Assembly: GCA_021234155.1 (NCBI GenBank)
Contig: JAJEKV010000008.1
Span: 24,601,815 to 24,665,814, forward strand
Length of the DNA stretch: 64,000 nucleotides
Origin: Isoetes taiwanensis
Taxonomy: Eukaryota; Streptophyta; Lycopodiopsida; Isoetales; Isoetaceae
Direction of reading: 5' to 3'
A program made the translations under genes and the position numbers. Each line of letters starts with the position of its first letter. Positions within the stretch are counted from its first letter, which is position 1. This document shows positions 24,668 through 35,822 of this stretch, one piece after another. Below the pieces are notes generated by a model that made no database searches, was not told the origin of the DNA, and worked only from the letters and a program-made list of their open reading frames with translations.

Positions 24668-26237
24668 TGGTACAAATTTCAAATGACAATGGCATCTACA
24701 ACATAACACAAAAGTTAGATTTTTTACCATATTTTTAAAGCCCCACATTGGTATTTAAACTGTTTTTTGACCATCCAATGGTCAAATATGACTTTATGTC
24801 GTACATGTTTTTGCAGGCATTCATGTAATGTTTGCTAAATTGTAATGAACTCGATTGCAACTTGTTTGATAACAAAGCTCGCATTGTTGGGCCTAAGTGG
24901 AGTGCTATTGCAGGCAAGCATGAAGTAGCATATGTAGTTTAGCATATGTAGTTTACCTTGCTAAATTGAAAGGCAAGAGAATAATGGGAGAATTGAAGCG
25001 AGCCTAAAAAAAGTTCTATGGTAGGCAAGCATGAAGTAGCATCCGTGGATCACCTTGTTGAATTGAAATAGGGGCAAGAAAAAATGGAAAAATTGAGGAG
25101 AGATTATGCATCACGTCGAGTGAGACTGGTACGATTGGAACTGGTGTGATTGGAGTCGCTAAACTTCCCCCTTGAAAATAAGTTTGTACTTGGTTGAGGA
25201 TTGTGAATATTCAACTTAAATTTTTTGTTTGCTCTTAAATATTATGTTTGTCAACCTGGCAATATCTCACAATGTCAATGGATAGCTGATGCATGGAGTG
25301 CAACTCTGCAACTGTACTGTTGTCGTCTGGTTATATAGAGAACTATCTAGTTCATACCATTGCTTTTGCCTAGAGTGCACATTGCATCATGGTTACATCG
25401 CATCCTGGTTACATCTAGATAGTTTTCTAGATAGTATGGACAAAAAAGAGCGTTCAAAATCCAAGATGGTATTAGCAAGAAAATATTAAAGCACGTCGGG
25501 CAAGATGCTTTCTCTAGGAATGTATATTATCAGAATATGTTATGACATTCAGAATAAGCTTAGCACCATAACCATGGGTCTATGGCTTCATGTTAATTGC
25601 GATGCAGCAGCAACAATGGCAACATGGAGATGCCATTTGAGAAAGTACTTGAATTTAAGCTTGCACTGCCATTTCTCCTGCAAATTGGGAACAATTAGAT
25701 TTCATTTAATTAAACGTTTGATGCATGCATGTACCTTATCATATCAGGTACAACTTGTGTTGAACATAGTAGGAGTGAAGGACTATTTGATTATAGTTTT
25801 TCCAAGCACACTTTTCTGCCATAGTAAACATAATTAAACATCATTTAACAGATCATAAATACAATCACGAAAAATGAACATTTTAAAGTAGAATGAATGT
25901 CAGGTCCGTCTACATTAAGTCTGATGCTTGGAAGAAACACCTAAATTCACTGCACATAAGAGGTTATAGTAATGACCATAAATATTTTGCAATTCGCTGT
26001 AATGGCTGTTTCATCAATGGGAGCTTTTATGCTGTTCATCAAGATCACTAACATACTAACCTAGAAAAGAAAGAGTGGATCCTATAGAAGATCCACATTG
26101 TTAGTTTTTGCTAGACACTAAACAAAGAACATAACATTATGAATCTTTTGCAACATGTACATAAATTATTTACGAATCTACCTGGAACTTCAACATCAAT
26201 GAACCTGACATTCGAAGAGGCACTTGATGTTAAGGCC
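24668..26237. other. Anonymous AT-rich sequence
   Basis: No gene is recognised. A block near 24,912 (aggcaagcatgaagtagcat) recurs with divergence at 25,023, and a 14-base word (catcctggttacat) is doubled near 25,395. A 110-codon plus-strand frame (25505-25837) has no domain. Confidence 0.45.
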
Positions 26238-26460
26238 GCAGCATTTATCAGAAGTGCCAATATAGAGATGGTCTAAATGTTGCAGATTATGAGGTATAAT
26301 ACATAAAAATGTTTTAACAGTCAATAGAAAAGTAACCTGGTATTGGTATTGAAAGTGGTACAGAATGTTTAAAGACTGCAGCAGTTATCAAAAGTGCCAT
26401 ATAGAGATGGTCCAGACGCTGCAAATTATGAGGCATATATTGCAGGTCAATAGATTGGAT
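26238..26460 (-). repeat. Diverged local duplication, possibly an exon
   Basis: About 65 bases at 26,238 (gcagcatttatcagaagtgc) recur at 26,378 (gcagcagttatcaaaagtgc) with several substitutions, a lag of about 140. Read on the minus strand the second copy encodes PHNLQRLDHLYMALL and the first a close variant. The duplication is clearly older than the exact 136-lag copies. Confidence 0.5.
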
Positions 26461-26786
26461 GGCTATGATTTTCTCGAATAGAACAATATCATATGGGACT
26501 TGCATAAGACTAATTACTACAGACTTGCTTGTTCCTTTAGGTACGTTTGACTCCATAGTCTTTAAAGCGATAACTAAGAAACAATTTTGAACAGTTTTGA
26601 ACGATTTCAGATGGCATCAAATCCTTGCAGGCAATAGCAAGCGTTCAAACATCTTCAAACATCAAAAGAGCTCAAAGAAAATGCAAAACTGAACTTACCT
26701 TTTCGAGATCACGAACCTCTAATATGTTTCATAATGTTGTAGAATCATTGGGACACAACATGAGCTGAGGATACAACTTATCTGCA

Positions 26787-26982
26787 TCAATACCATTATT
26801 TAGCACACCCTCATAAACAACATCTTCAAGTTTTTTGTTAAAGTTTTTTGTGATGGCCTTGAGTTCTGGATATACAACACCAATGAATCCACCAAAAGCC
26901 ATGCCACTGCATAGGGAAAATCTCAATACCATTATTTAGCACACCCTCATAAACAACATCTTCAAGTTTTTTGTTAAAGTTT
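26787..26982. repeat. 136-base-lag direct repeat (locus 12)
   Basis: The 60 bases at 26,787-26,846 (tcaataccattatttagcac onward) recur at 26,923-26,982. Immediately afterwards the sequence re-enters the block first seen at about 26,638, so a second, 346-base-lag duplication starts at the end of this one. Confidence 0.85.
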
Positions 26983-27128
26983 GCAAGCGTTCAAACATCT
27001 TCAAACATCAAAAGAGCTCAAAGAAAATGCAAAACTGAACTTACCTTTTCGAGATCACGAACCTCTAACATGTTTCATAATTTTGCAGAATCATTGGGAC
27101 AAAACATGAGCTGAGGATACAGTTTATC

Positions 27129-27405
27129 TGCAACAATACCATTATTTAGCACACCCTCATAAACAACACCATCTTCAAGTTTTCGATTAAAGTTTTTTGT
27201 GATGGCCTTGAACCTCTTAAAGGTGTAGTGTTCTGGTTCATAATCAGGAATGGCCTCTCTAATGCTTGCAACAATACCATTATTTAGCACACCCTCATAA
27301 ACAACACCATCTTCAAGTTTTCGGTTAAAGTTTTTTGTGATGGCCTTGAACCTCTTAAAGGTGTAGTGTTCTGGTTCATAATCGAATGGCCTTTCTAATG
27401 CTTTC
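27129..27405. repeat. 136-type direct repeat with a 2-base indel (locus 13)
   Basis: The block starting tgcaacaataccattattta at 27,129 recurs at 27,267, a lag of 138. The first copy reads ataatcaggaatgg where the second reads ataatcgaatgg. Without the extra AG the lag would be 136. Confidence 0.8.
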
Positions 27406-27420
27406 TTTAATTTTTCTTTG

Positions 27421-28365
27421 TCTCACTCTTGTTTATATGCAAAAATGGCATGATTGAGATGTATACAACACCAATGAATCTACCAAACGCCATGCCATTT
27501 TTCCGCATAGGGGAAACCTAAACTTTTAATTTGGCCAAATTGTTTTGATGAATTTAAAAGGGAAGAAGAAATGTACCGAGACTCGCAATAGCCATAGGAG
27601 CCGCCGGTCGAGATTTATGGCAACATGCAATCAAGACAACATAGAACTTAACTTCGATAATATATTCAATGTATGATATATAATGGTCGCTGCAGCAAAT
27701 CAGGCTTGAAACTCTACCATTCTTTTGAAATTTTCCATTTAGAAGAAACGCTCGAGAGTCCATTCATCATTGTGAGCAAACCGAGATACGAGAAATAAGA
27801 AACTTATAATTTGAAAGAAAAGGAACTACCGCTCTTCAGCACTGCGGAGGGACTGCTTTGGAAATGGGTGCCATAAATGAAAACCCTGGATCTTCTGGAT
27901 CATCGGTGCCTGCATGCCGAGGACAAACGAATCTGCCAAAGCATTTCCTTCTAAGCGGGTATGACCATTTCTAAAATCAAATTTATTTGTACAACGCTTT
28001 ACATGCAATCACCTCAGCACATCTGATGTTTGATGAAGGTCAAAAACATGGCGATGCAATCGGATCTCCCATCTAAAGAAAAAAACCCAATGCAAAAATA
28101 TAAAAGCATGCCAATCCATATTGCTAACATGCATGCTTCGATAGCTGCAACGCTGAAGCCTCAGACCAGATAAGGCAAAGTTTAGAAATCATAGCAAAAA
28201 ATGCATCTCCGATTTTTGGAAATCGGGATTTTTCTCCGGCGGCTAAATTCCCCAATAAAATTCCAAAAATGAGGCTAAAGAAAAATCCAAAAACTTTTAC
28301 TTCAAACCGGAAAATCCAAATTTAAACAATAGGATAAGATAGGATATGTTAAATTTAGAATTGGA
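27421..28365. other. Anonymous sequence
   Basis: No gene is recognised. Minus-strand frames of 60-69 codons near 27,554-28,008 have no domain. Confidence 0.45.
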
Positions 28366-28637
28366 GACTTGATTATCTTTACAGAAAACACACTGAGAAA
28401 AATCAGAAATTCTTATGAAGTGCATTAACTTATTATTGTTGTTGAGACAACAGCGCATCACTTGAGCTTCTTTGTACAAACTATTTTATTATTGACTTTC
28501 TGACTTGATTATCTTTACAGAAAACACACTGAGAAAAATCAGAAATTCTTATGAAGTGCATTAACTTATTATTGTTGTTGAGACAACAGCGCATCACTTG
28601 AGCTTCTTTGTACAAACTATTTTATTATTGACTTTCT
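28366..28637. repeat. 136-base tandem duplication (locus 14)
   Basis: Two complete abutting copies, 28,366-28,501 and 28,502-28,637. Each starts gacttgattatctttacaga. Confidence 0.9.
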
Positions 28638-28685
28638 AGTATAAGTCGATTTAATTAAAGTAGGTCTCATTCCATTCCATTCATT

Positions 28686-28775
28686 TTTTGGGTTGCCCTA
28701 TGGGGCAAACCCTTGTTTATGGGCTTTTTGGCATATCCTAGGTATATGATAGAATATCCCTAGGATATGGCCGGG
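28686..28775 (+). repeat. Dispersed GTTGCCC/GGCATAT repeat, copy 3
   Basis: This copy reads ttgccctatggggcaaaccc, then ttatgggctttttggcatat, then ctaggtatatgatagaatat. It is the clearest copy of the family. Confidence 0.65.
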
Positions 28776-30802
28776 TGGATCAAGTAAAACTTATGATTGG
28801 TCAGAAATGCTCTACCACTTCGCTGATGGGCGCCGGCCGAAAAACGGTAACCGGAGAGGTCTCTTTGGGTGATGGCAAGTATCCCAATGCGATCGAGAGA
28901 TAGGTGATACAAACCAGGCTTATTTATTTCAGAAGTTCCGTCAGTCGCTTCTTTTCTCCTCGATTCAACTCAACTTCTATTCGCTTTCTTCTCACCGAGT
29001 GTTAGTTTTGTCTTTGCATTTTTTCTACTTCGGGTCAACAAAGGTCCAAATGCTGGATTTTTTGAGTTCCAAATGGTCTTTTGCAATACAACCCTAAAAT
29101 GGTTTCTCCGTCCCCGACTTTTATTTGGTTCCTTAAGAAATCCTCGACCTCTAGCTTGCTAATCGAGAAGGAAGCCTCAATTATTAATGGTTATAGTCTT
29201 TTTTTGAATACTGGATGTTTTCCCCATGATTTCGTGGTTGCTACCGAGGGAATCCTTTTATTCGCTAGCTTTTCTTTGTGGTGATTTTTTTCTCAGAATC
29301 GAGAAAATTTATTACTTCTAGCTTCTTGTGTGTGTGTGAGGGGAAAACATCTACTTTAGGGTTATCTTCTTTAATCCTCTTTATTTCTTTGTAGAACATT
29401 TGTGAGGCATTGTAACTAACATTTGAGTCCAGAAGGTTTTCCTATGATTAATCACCATTCTATTCCTCTTTATTTTTACTATACTTGAAGAAATATTTTT
29501 GAGGTTGATCTTGCCGGGCTAATGAATATGTTTTCCTTTGATTTGGAGCAGTTGAGAAATAGAGGTACCTCCTGCAAGCGTATCTAGGTCGCGAAGCCGA
29601 TCAAGGCAGGATACACATTCTGCACACAATCTTCAAAAGATAACGCGAGGGAAGGGAATGGTGAGAAAGGACAAAGTACCCGTGAGTACAGAGCCAAAGA
29701 AGTCCGAAAAGGAGGCAAATATACATGGAAGGTCCAGATCCCTCAATTGATGTCACCAGAAATGAAAGGCCGAGGAAGAAGCCCCTCAAGGTAAATTGAT
29801 GAAAATGATCCTAACTACATCGACTAAGAGGACAAAAAGTCGATCGCGAGGTTGCACCGGGTGATTGAAGTTCCCAAGGTTGCTTTACAAAGACTCCATT
29901 CTTGTGGTGATGCTTTTCTATATACCTTGTATTAAATGAACTGAGCTACCGCGGAATGAAAAAACGATGACAAACGCTAAATTAAGTTATTTTTGAAGGC
30001 TTATGCTTTGTCTAGATATATTTGGAGATTCTCGCCATGCAATGTAGGAATAGGCTATTATTTGTAGGTTTTTTATTTTCTCTATCCAAATTCCTTTGGT
30101 AATGCAGAGGTCTTACTTCCTTCAACTAAAACAAGAGGTTTGTATAAAAATTATTCTTGCTTTAGAGGTTCATAAGAAATCTTGGTCATGCAATCGTTGC
30201 TTCAAGAGGTTCATAAGAATTGTTCTTGCTTTGAAGGTTTATAGCCTAGATTCCAGCCAATGTGGGTGATGTGGATGGGTTTAGTGGAGGCCATTCCTTT
30301 GAAACTTAAAAGAAAAAACAGATATAGCATGCTACCAACACACCACGTAAAAGAGAGCTATACTTTTAGAGATTTCCCATGAAGGCGAGACCCGAATGCT
30401 AAACCTCGAGGGTTTTGTGCTTTCCCATGAACCGGAGACTTGAAGATATTGACCGGAAGATATTTTCTTGCAAATTTGAGGCAATTGATGCACAAAACAA
30501 AATATGAGTCAATTGATCAAAAATCAGGTCTAACACTTGAGCACTAAGTAATAGCGATGCAAGATCTTTTGTCCGTGTCCCAAGCCCGAAGTCCCCGGTG
30601 AGAATGAGGCCATCATGGGACAAATCCCCTCTATAAAATTTGCGTGATATGTGTTTCTAATGCTTGTAATGAGTGCAATTCTTTTCTCATGTGTTACGCC
30701 ATGGTGTAGCAAACGGTCTCCAGGGTTCAACCAAGCCCGGTAAAATGTATGCTCATTTGAGCTAGTCTTGCTTGGTTCAAGCCATATTTTAGTGTTGTAT
30801 AA
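28776..30802. other. Anonymous sequence
   Basis: No gene is recognised. Short frames at 29081-29284 (plus), 29601-29789 (minus) and 30399-30730 (minus) have no domain. The phrases cttgctttagaggttcataag and ttgctttgaaggttta near 30,160-30,240 form a weak short repeat. Confidence 0.45.
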
Positions 30803-31073
30803 TAGTGCGTGTTTGCTTTATGATTTAGTTTCATATCTTCTAGATGCTCGTCTTCAATTATTGAATCAAACAACAAAAAATGAGCTTATTTCGTCTTAAT
30901 GTGCACTTTCTTGTAATCATATTTTATTTTCAACACTATAGTGCGTGTTTTGTGTATGATTTAGTTTCATATCTTCTAGATGCTCGTCTTCAATTATTGA
31001 ATCAAACAACAAAAAATGAGCTTATTTCGTCTTAATGTGCACTTTCTTGTAATCATATTTTATTTTCAACACT
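30803..31073. repeat. 136-base tandem duplication with substitutions (locus 15)
   Basis: The segment 30,803-30,938 recurs at 30,939-31,073. The copies differ in a short patch near the start (gtgtttgctttatg versus gtgttttgtgtatg) but are otherwise the same. Imperfect identity at a 136 lag matters when explaining the whole set. Confidence 0.85.
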
Positions 31074-31107
31074 TTTTTTTTTTTTGCCCTTCAAGAATTT
31101 TTTTGCT

Positions 31108-31190
31108 GTGCCTAAAGGGGCAAACCCTCGCTTATGTGGGTTTATGCCATATCCAGCATATACCAGCATATGCTTAGGATATGCTGGGTG
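31108..31190 (+). repeat. Dispersed GTTGCCC/GGCATAT repeat, copy 4
   Basis: This copy reads gtgcctaaaggggcaaaccc, then ttatgtgggtttatgccata, then a tail of tccagcatataccagcatat with palindromic agcatatgct-like words. It lies just 3' of a poly-T run. Confidence 0.65.
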
Positions 31191-31205
31191 ATCGCCCAAA
31201 ATCGA

Positions 31206-31399
31206 CAGATTGTCGAAACATCTTTGGAAGATTTGAGGCAGTATGACGGAAAGGCCCCTGCCTCGAGCCGTGATCCCGGTTGAACCATGAATTGAATGTT
31301 TGTATTTCTGGCTTTGGAAGGTGCCTTCAACACCCAACTTGCAGATTGTCGAAACATCTTTGGAAGATTTGAGGCAGTATGACGGAAAGGCCCCTGCCT
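31206..31399. repeat. 136-base-lag direct repeat (locus 16)
   Basis: The 58 bases at 31,206-31,263 (cagattgtcgaaacatcttt onward) recur at 31,342-31,399. Confidence 0.9.
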
Positions 31400-32182
31400 A
31401 TGGCTATCCGTGGGTAGGTCTATGGCATTTCTTCGATGAGGTAAATGAAGGATCTTGGACTTTCAAAAGACCTCGTGCCCTATTTGAAGAGCAATGCACC
31501 ATTTTATTATGTCCAGGAAGCAAGCAACGCGGAGGACCCCGACTTTTTGCCCAAGAGGTCTCAAGTAAATAAGGGAGGTCTTTTTGGCAAACGCAAAGAA
31601 TGTAAGCATTCGCCATTGTAAAGGATCTACTATGGATCTACTCTACATACCGTGAAAACAATGTGGCTCTCTACTCATTTTGCTTGTAGTACATTTGTTG
31701 ATTTTAGTAATGAGAGGTTGTGGATTTTTATGTCGAAGAAGGTGATGAATTTCGCGGACTATGGTCAGATCGTGGATGCATAGAGAAACTAGTTTCCTTT
31801 GGAAGACCTCCCACCCGAAGAACTCGAGGTCGCATCCGTGAGATCCGGTGCCGCAATTCTTTTTCAAGAGGAGCATTCTAATGGACAACGAGAAGAGATT
31901 TCCGAGTCTTTTGAAGCCGAAATTTCTTAGCTTTGGGGACATACTCAACACCATTGAGCTTCTTAACTCGTAATCTTATGCTTCCTAGATCTCGATTTCT
32001 CTTTATTTACATGAATGCAATGTAAGCACTTGCATTAGTAATACAAAGAAATATTGAAACGTAAAGAGTCGGAAGCATTTATGCATAGATTTATCATTCT
32101 ACCGTTAAGATAAAATGTTGGCAATACTTCCGTGTTTAGGGCAAAACCGGCCTCAATGCAGCAAGAGATATTTTAGTATCTT

Positions 32183-32409
32183 TTATTGATCAAAGGTGCA
32201 GCCCCTATAGCCTATGTTGTTGTCCTTCTTGATGCATACATTGATGCATGTTCTTTTTGTAGATGATGATGTTCAAATATCATGATGGTGATGATAATGG
32301 TGATGGTGGTCGAGATTATTATTGATCAAAGGTGCAGCCCCTATAGCCTATGTTGTTGTCCTTCTTGATGCATACATTGATGCATGTTCTTTTTGTAGAT
32401 GATGATGTT
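32183..32409. repeat. 136-base-lag direct repeat (locus 17)
   Basis: The 91 bases at 32,183-32,273 recur at 32,319-32,409, separated by 45 unique bases that include gatggtgatgataatggtgatgg. Confidence 0.9.
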
Positions 32410-32412
32410 ATG

Positions 32413-32592
32413 CCAAACCGTACTTCATATCAATGAAATTCTAGATTAGCACTCTTGGTCTTGGCCATACGAACCTCCAAACTTAAACCATGGAAACTAC
32501 ATCGTACCCCCTGCATCAATGCTCATATATGGCTATGATTCCTTGGCACCAAACCGTACTTCCTTGGAACTAAATTCTAGATTAGCACTCTT
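32413..32592. repeat. 136-base-lag partial repeat (locus 18)
   Basis: The words ccaaaccgtacttc (32,413) and ctagattagcactctt (32,441) recur at 32,549 and 32,577, both at a lag of 136. The 14 bases between the words differ between copies, so the copies are not identical. Confidence 0.8.
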
Positions 32593-34429
32593 AAAAACAA
32601 CAAAATGAAAACCAAGCAAACACACCCTCAGGCCACCGGAGGGCAACCCTCCGTGCACAGCACCTTGTTTTTGGAAGCCTGTTATTTTACACAAAAAGGA
32701 CGAGGGAAAACTATTCGGACTTCAAAATTGTCCAGAATTTGAATATTTCTCTGTTAGAGTGGGTCCAATCTTTTCCCCTGTTTTCTCGGATCGCGAGTCG
32801 AGAACAAGAAGAATACAACTCAAACAAAGGAATTTCATTACAGATTGAAACCAAAGTTGTAGTTGAAAAAGAATTTTTATTAATAAATTGAATAGTTACA
32901 ATGTATTTTACATCGGACGCAGAGACCATGGCGGTCTTGCTGTCACTACAGTTACATCATCATTGTAGGTGGTCCACCTTTGGGGAAGAACGTGCGGGGC
33001 TTCTTCTGCAAAGGTACTATCATCATTACTGCAAAGGTTTTTCCCCTGAAGATAGGGATTTTTTAACCTAGTGGTAATGGTTGTACTAGGCCAATGTATG
33101 TACACGTAAAAAATTCTATTCCCATCAGGTTTGGTACATTTACCTTCCAATCCAAAGTGCTATAGACCTGTAAGTTCAATGTTTCCCGCCTATACTTCGT
33201 GATCAGATACAGAATATTCATTCTAAAGATGATAGCCACATCGTGAGATGGACACCATTATTACAATCAATATAGGCCTTGATCCCAGACTGTGATGGCA
33301 AGTGTGTGGGAACAAGTGATGCTTCAGTACAGGCATTAAAGTCAGAGTTACTGCCACAACATTGGTTTGAGGCAGGAATGCAGACATTATTGGAAAGGGA
33401 ACATCTGAGATAGGAATACAGACATCTCCACAACCCATCGTGGACCAGGAGCTGAGATGTCAAGCTAGCAAATGGGAGTAGGCTGCCTTAATATTTATTG
33501 CTACCAGGACCCTGAACTTGCATATTATAGGGTTGTAGAGGCAGAGACTAATGTCCATTCAGATATGGACGAGGTTTTGCATTTCTTCACCGATGTCATG
33601 CATGTGATGGTCACTAGAGTTGTCTCTGCTACTAGGGTGGGAGAGGTAAGATCTGATCGTCCTCGAAATCTTTTGGTTCAAGATGCCCTCAGCTGCCTAC
33701 ATATTCTCCAGCATGTTAACCATCTCAGAGGGACTAGTTTCTCATTATAGAAGGACCTCTCCCCTCTTCAATTGTGTTAAAGAGGATCTCTGCAAGGTTA
33801 TGGCAGTCCGCCTGCAAAAGAAATGAGCAGTGTAAAGGAGAGGTGCAACAATCATTCTACAACAATGGCATGTTAATCCTTAGATTGGCTATGTCTAGAT
33901 AATTTAAATAGCACAAAATTACCATTAGCATTATTTTTCTTTTTAGCACGCCAGCCCAACTAAGTTTACAGCCTTTCTTGCAATTTTAGGCTATCCATGT
34001 CGCACCTCCACCTTTGCCAAAATTGAGTTGGATGTATTTTTTATTGTTGGATATCCTTTTGTGTGGACTGACGGTCAAAGAAGTTAAAAAAAAAGGTCTG
34101 AAATTAAGACGGAGATACGAAAATGCAGCCTTGGCTCCTTGCTCCATGCCCTTTCAATGCCTTTCACCGTAGCTTTTCCTCCCTTTTTTTGCTTCTGCTA
34201 CACCTAGATTTTACGACCCAAGTTTGGAGCATTCATCCAGAGGGAAAATGACTTTTTTATGCCGATCTATGCTCTTACGCCATGCCCAGATCTCCAAATG
34301 TTTACCTAATCTCCTCAATGTTTATCTAGAAATATTAACCTTGCTATACATAATGACTGAGTGCAGTTCCTATAACAACGTCAGTTGCAAAGTGATGCAA
34401 GACAATGCTGGCATAAATGAACTTACCTT

Positions 34430-34896
34430 GTAGAAGATCCGCCTGAGTTGCATTCATGTAAGTGACTAAGGAGATCTTATTTGTGATAATGCCTCAGCCA
34501 AATGCCCATAATATGCATAAGTGGCAATCATGGCATCAGGATATTATATTGGTTTCAAACCTCCCATCTGCATTTCTTTGAATAAATCAACTGCAATGCT
34601 TTTGTTATGAAGCTGCACATAAGACACAATCATGATAGTCCAAGATACACATTTTTATGGTGACAAAACCTTCTGTGCATCCATCACAGTCCCACATTTA
34701 CAATAAACCTCAAGAAGTAAATTCCCATTATTCTCTCTTGCTGAAATCGATTTCTACTAATAGCAGCATGAACGCACTTACCTAATACGAAAGCCTTTTC
34801 GTTGGTACTTTGCCTTAGAAGGGATGCATAAGTAGCAACATCGTTCTCCATTGTAGCCCAGAAAGATGTGTTAAGCCCTGCTTTTGCGATCCACAC
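34430..34896 (-). pseudogene. PPR protein fragment (minus strand)
   Basis: A frame at 34896 to 34684 contains VATYASLLRQSTNEKAFVLG followed by KCVHAAISRN, which matches the PPR pattern of a ..T+..LL..C.....+..GK.+H..+ repeat in PLS-class proteins. After frame changes the strand continues with CGTVMDAQKVL, VSWTIMIVSYVQ, AVDLFKEMQMGGLKP and MIATYAYYGHLAEAL, all standard pieces of P, L and S motifs. Plant PPR proteins of this class usually run to many hundreds of residues and act on organellar RNA. Here only about 150 residues remain, with stops and frameshifts. A second PPR remnant starts 270 bases away in the opposite direction. Confidence 0.65.
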
Positions 34897-35159
34897 TGTT
34901 CCGAAATAGCACCCGCTCTAGTATTTAAAAATGGATTATGGATTGAGAGAATAAATGCGAAGAGAGGACAATCATGGAAATGGCTAGGGGTTTATAAGGA
35001 GCTTCACTAACACGGGTAGTAGAAGATTATCACGAATCCTGCAAATATAAAGTGCTAAATGAAATCTCTAAAGCATATAACCCTCGTTGAAGCATCAAAA
35101 AAGCAAGCATGGTGACATTGGCCATGCGTTACAAACCACAAAATGCTTAAAGAAAAATC

Positions 35160-35822
35160 CTTAGAGGAAAAACCTATCTATGCACTATTTGATGCATGTA
35201 CTGATAAGGCATGCATACATCCTCGATATGACAACTTTGTCCCATGTTTTCGGAACTGCTCTTCCCAATATATATGGAAAATGCGCATGCATTGAGGATT
35301 TTTTGGAGCATTTCTCAAGCCATGGAAGAGAGGAACCTGGTTTCATGGAATGCCATGGATGCAATTTATGCTCAAGAAGAATATGCAAAACAGGCGCTGC
35401 AGCAACCAAATAAAACCATCTACATCAGCATCCTTGAAATTTGTTCTAGCTTGACAGATTTAAAAGAGGGCAAGCTGGTACATATGTACATAGTTTTCAG
35501 TGAACATGAGATAAATGCTATTAGTGGTAATGCCATTATTAATATGTATATTAGATGTGGGAGCATAGTAAATGCATGGAAAACTTTCAATACGATGGAT
35601 TATCACACTTTAGTTTCATGGACAACTATGATTGCAGCCTTTGGGCATTATGGTCGTAGTGAGGAAGCACTTTTAATCTTTTTGACAATGCAAAATGAAG
35701 CTGTGAAGGCCAATGATCTTACTGTTGTTATTGTATTATCTGCGTGTAGTCATAGGGGCCTGTTCACTAAGACTTTTATTTTGTTTTTGTCCAAGAAGTA
35801 TATGACAGTACTCCAACCATAA
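35160..35822 (+). pseudogene. PPR protein fragment (plus strand)
   Basis: An open frame of 192 codons (35244-35822) contains ERNLVSWNAMDAIYAQ near residue 28, ISILEICSSLTDLKEGKLVH near 61, NAIINMYIRCGSIVNAWKTF near 93, and VSWTTMIAAFGHYGRSEEAL followed by VIVLSACSHRGL. These are consecutive S, L and P motifs of a PLS-class PPR protein. The expected N terminus, the remaining repeats and any E or DYW domain are missing, and the reading frame is lost 5' of 35,244. Its last part is the start of the repeat unit that recurs at 43,796. It is a truncated pseudogene. Confidence 0.7.

Larger units (their letters stand above)
26700..27420 (-). pseudogene. Receptor-like kinase N-lobe fragments
   Basis: Minus-strand frames at 27075-27290 and 26729-26932 repeat the same short protein. 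YTFKRFKAITKNFNRKLEDG is followed by VVYEGVLNNGIVA. This matches the start of plant receptor-like kinase domains (Y(S/T)+.+IT..F..KLG.GGFG.VYKG.L..G..VAVK), as in LRK10L/PR5K-type kinases. The glycine loop is degraded (LEDG-VVYEG), the VAVK lysine is lost, and the rest of the kinase is missing. Parts of the fragment are present three times because of local duplication (26,641 versus 26,987, 26,787 versus 26,923, and 27,129 versus 27,267). It is a dead fragment. Confidence 0.45.
31400..34425. other. Anonymous sequence with unassigned short frames
   Basis: A 90-codon plus-strand frame (31300-31572, with YPWVGLWHFFDEVNEGSWTF) and a 103-codon minus-strand frame (31643-31954) read as protein-like, but I cannot place them in a family. 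The frames at 32.7-33.8 kb on either strand have no recognisable domain. Confidence 0.4.
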
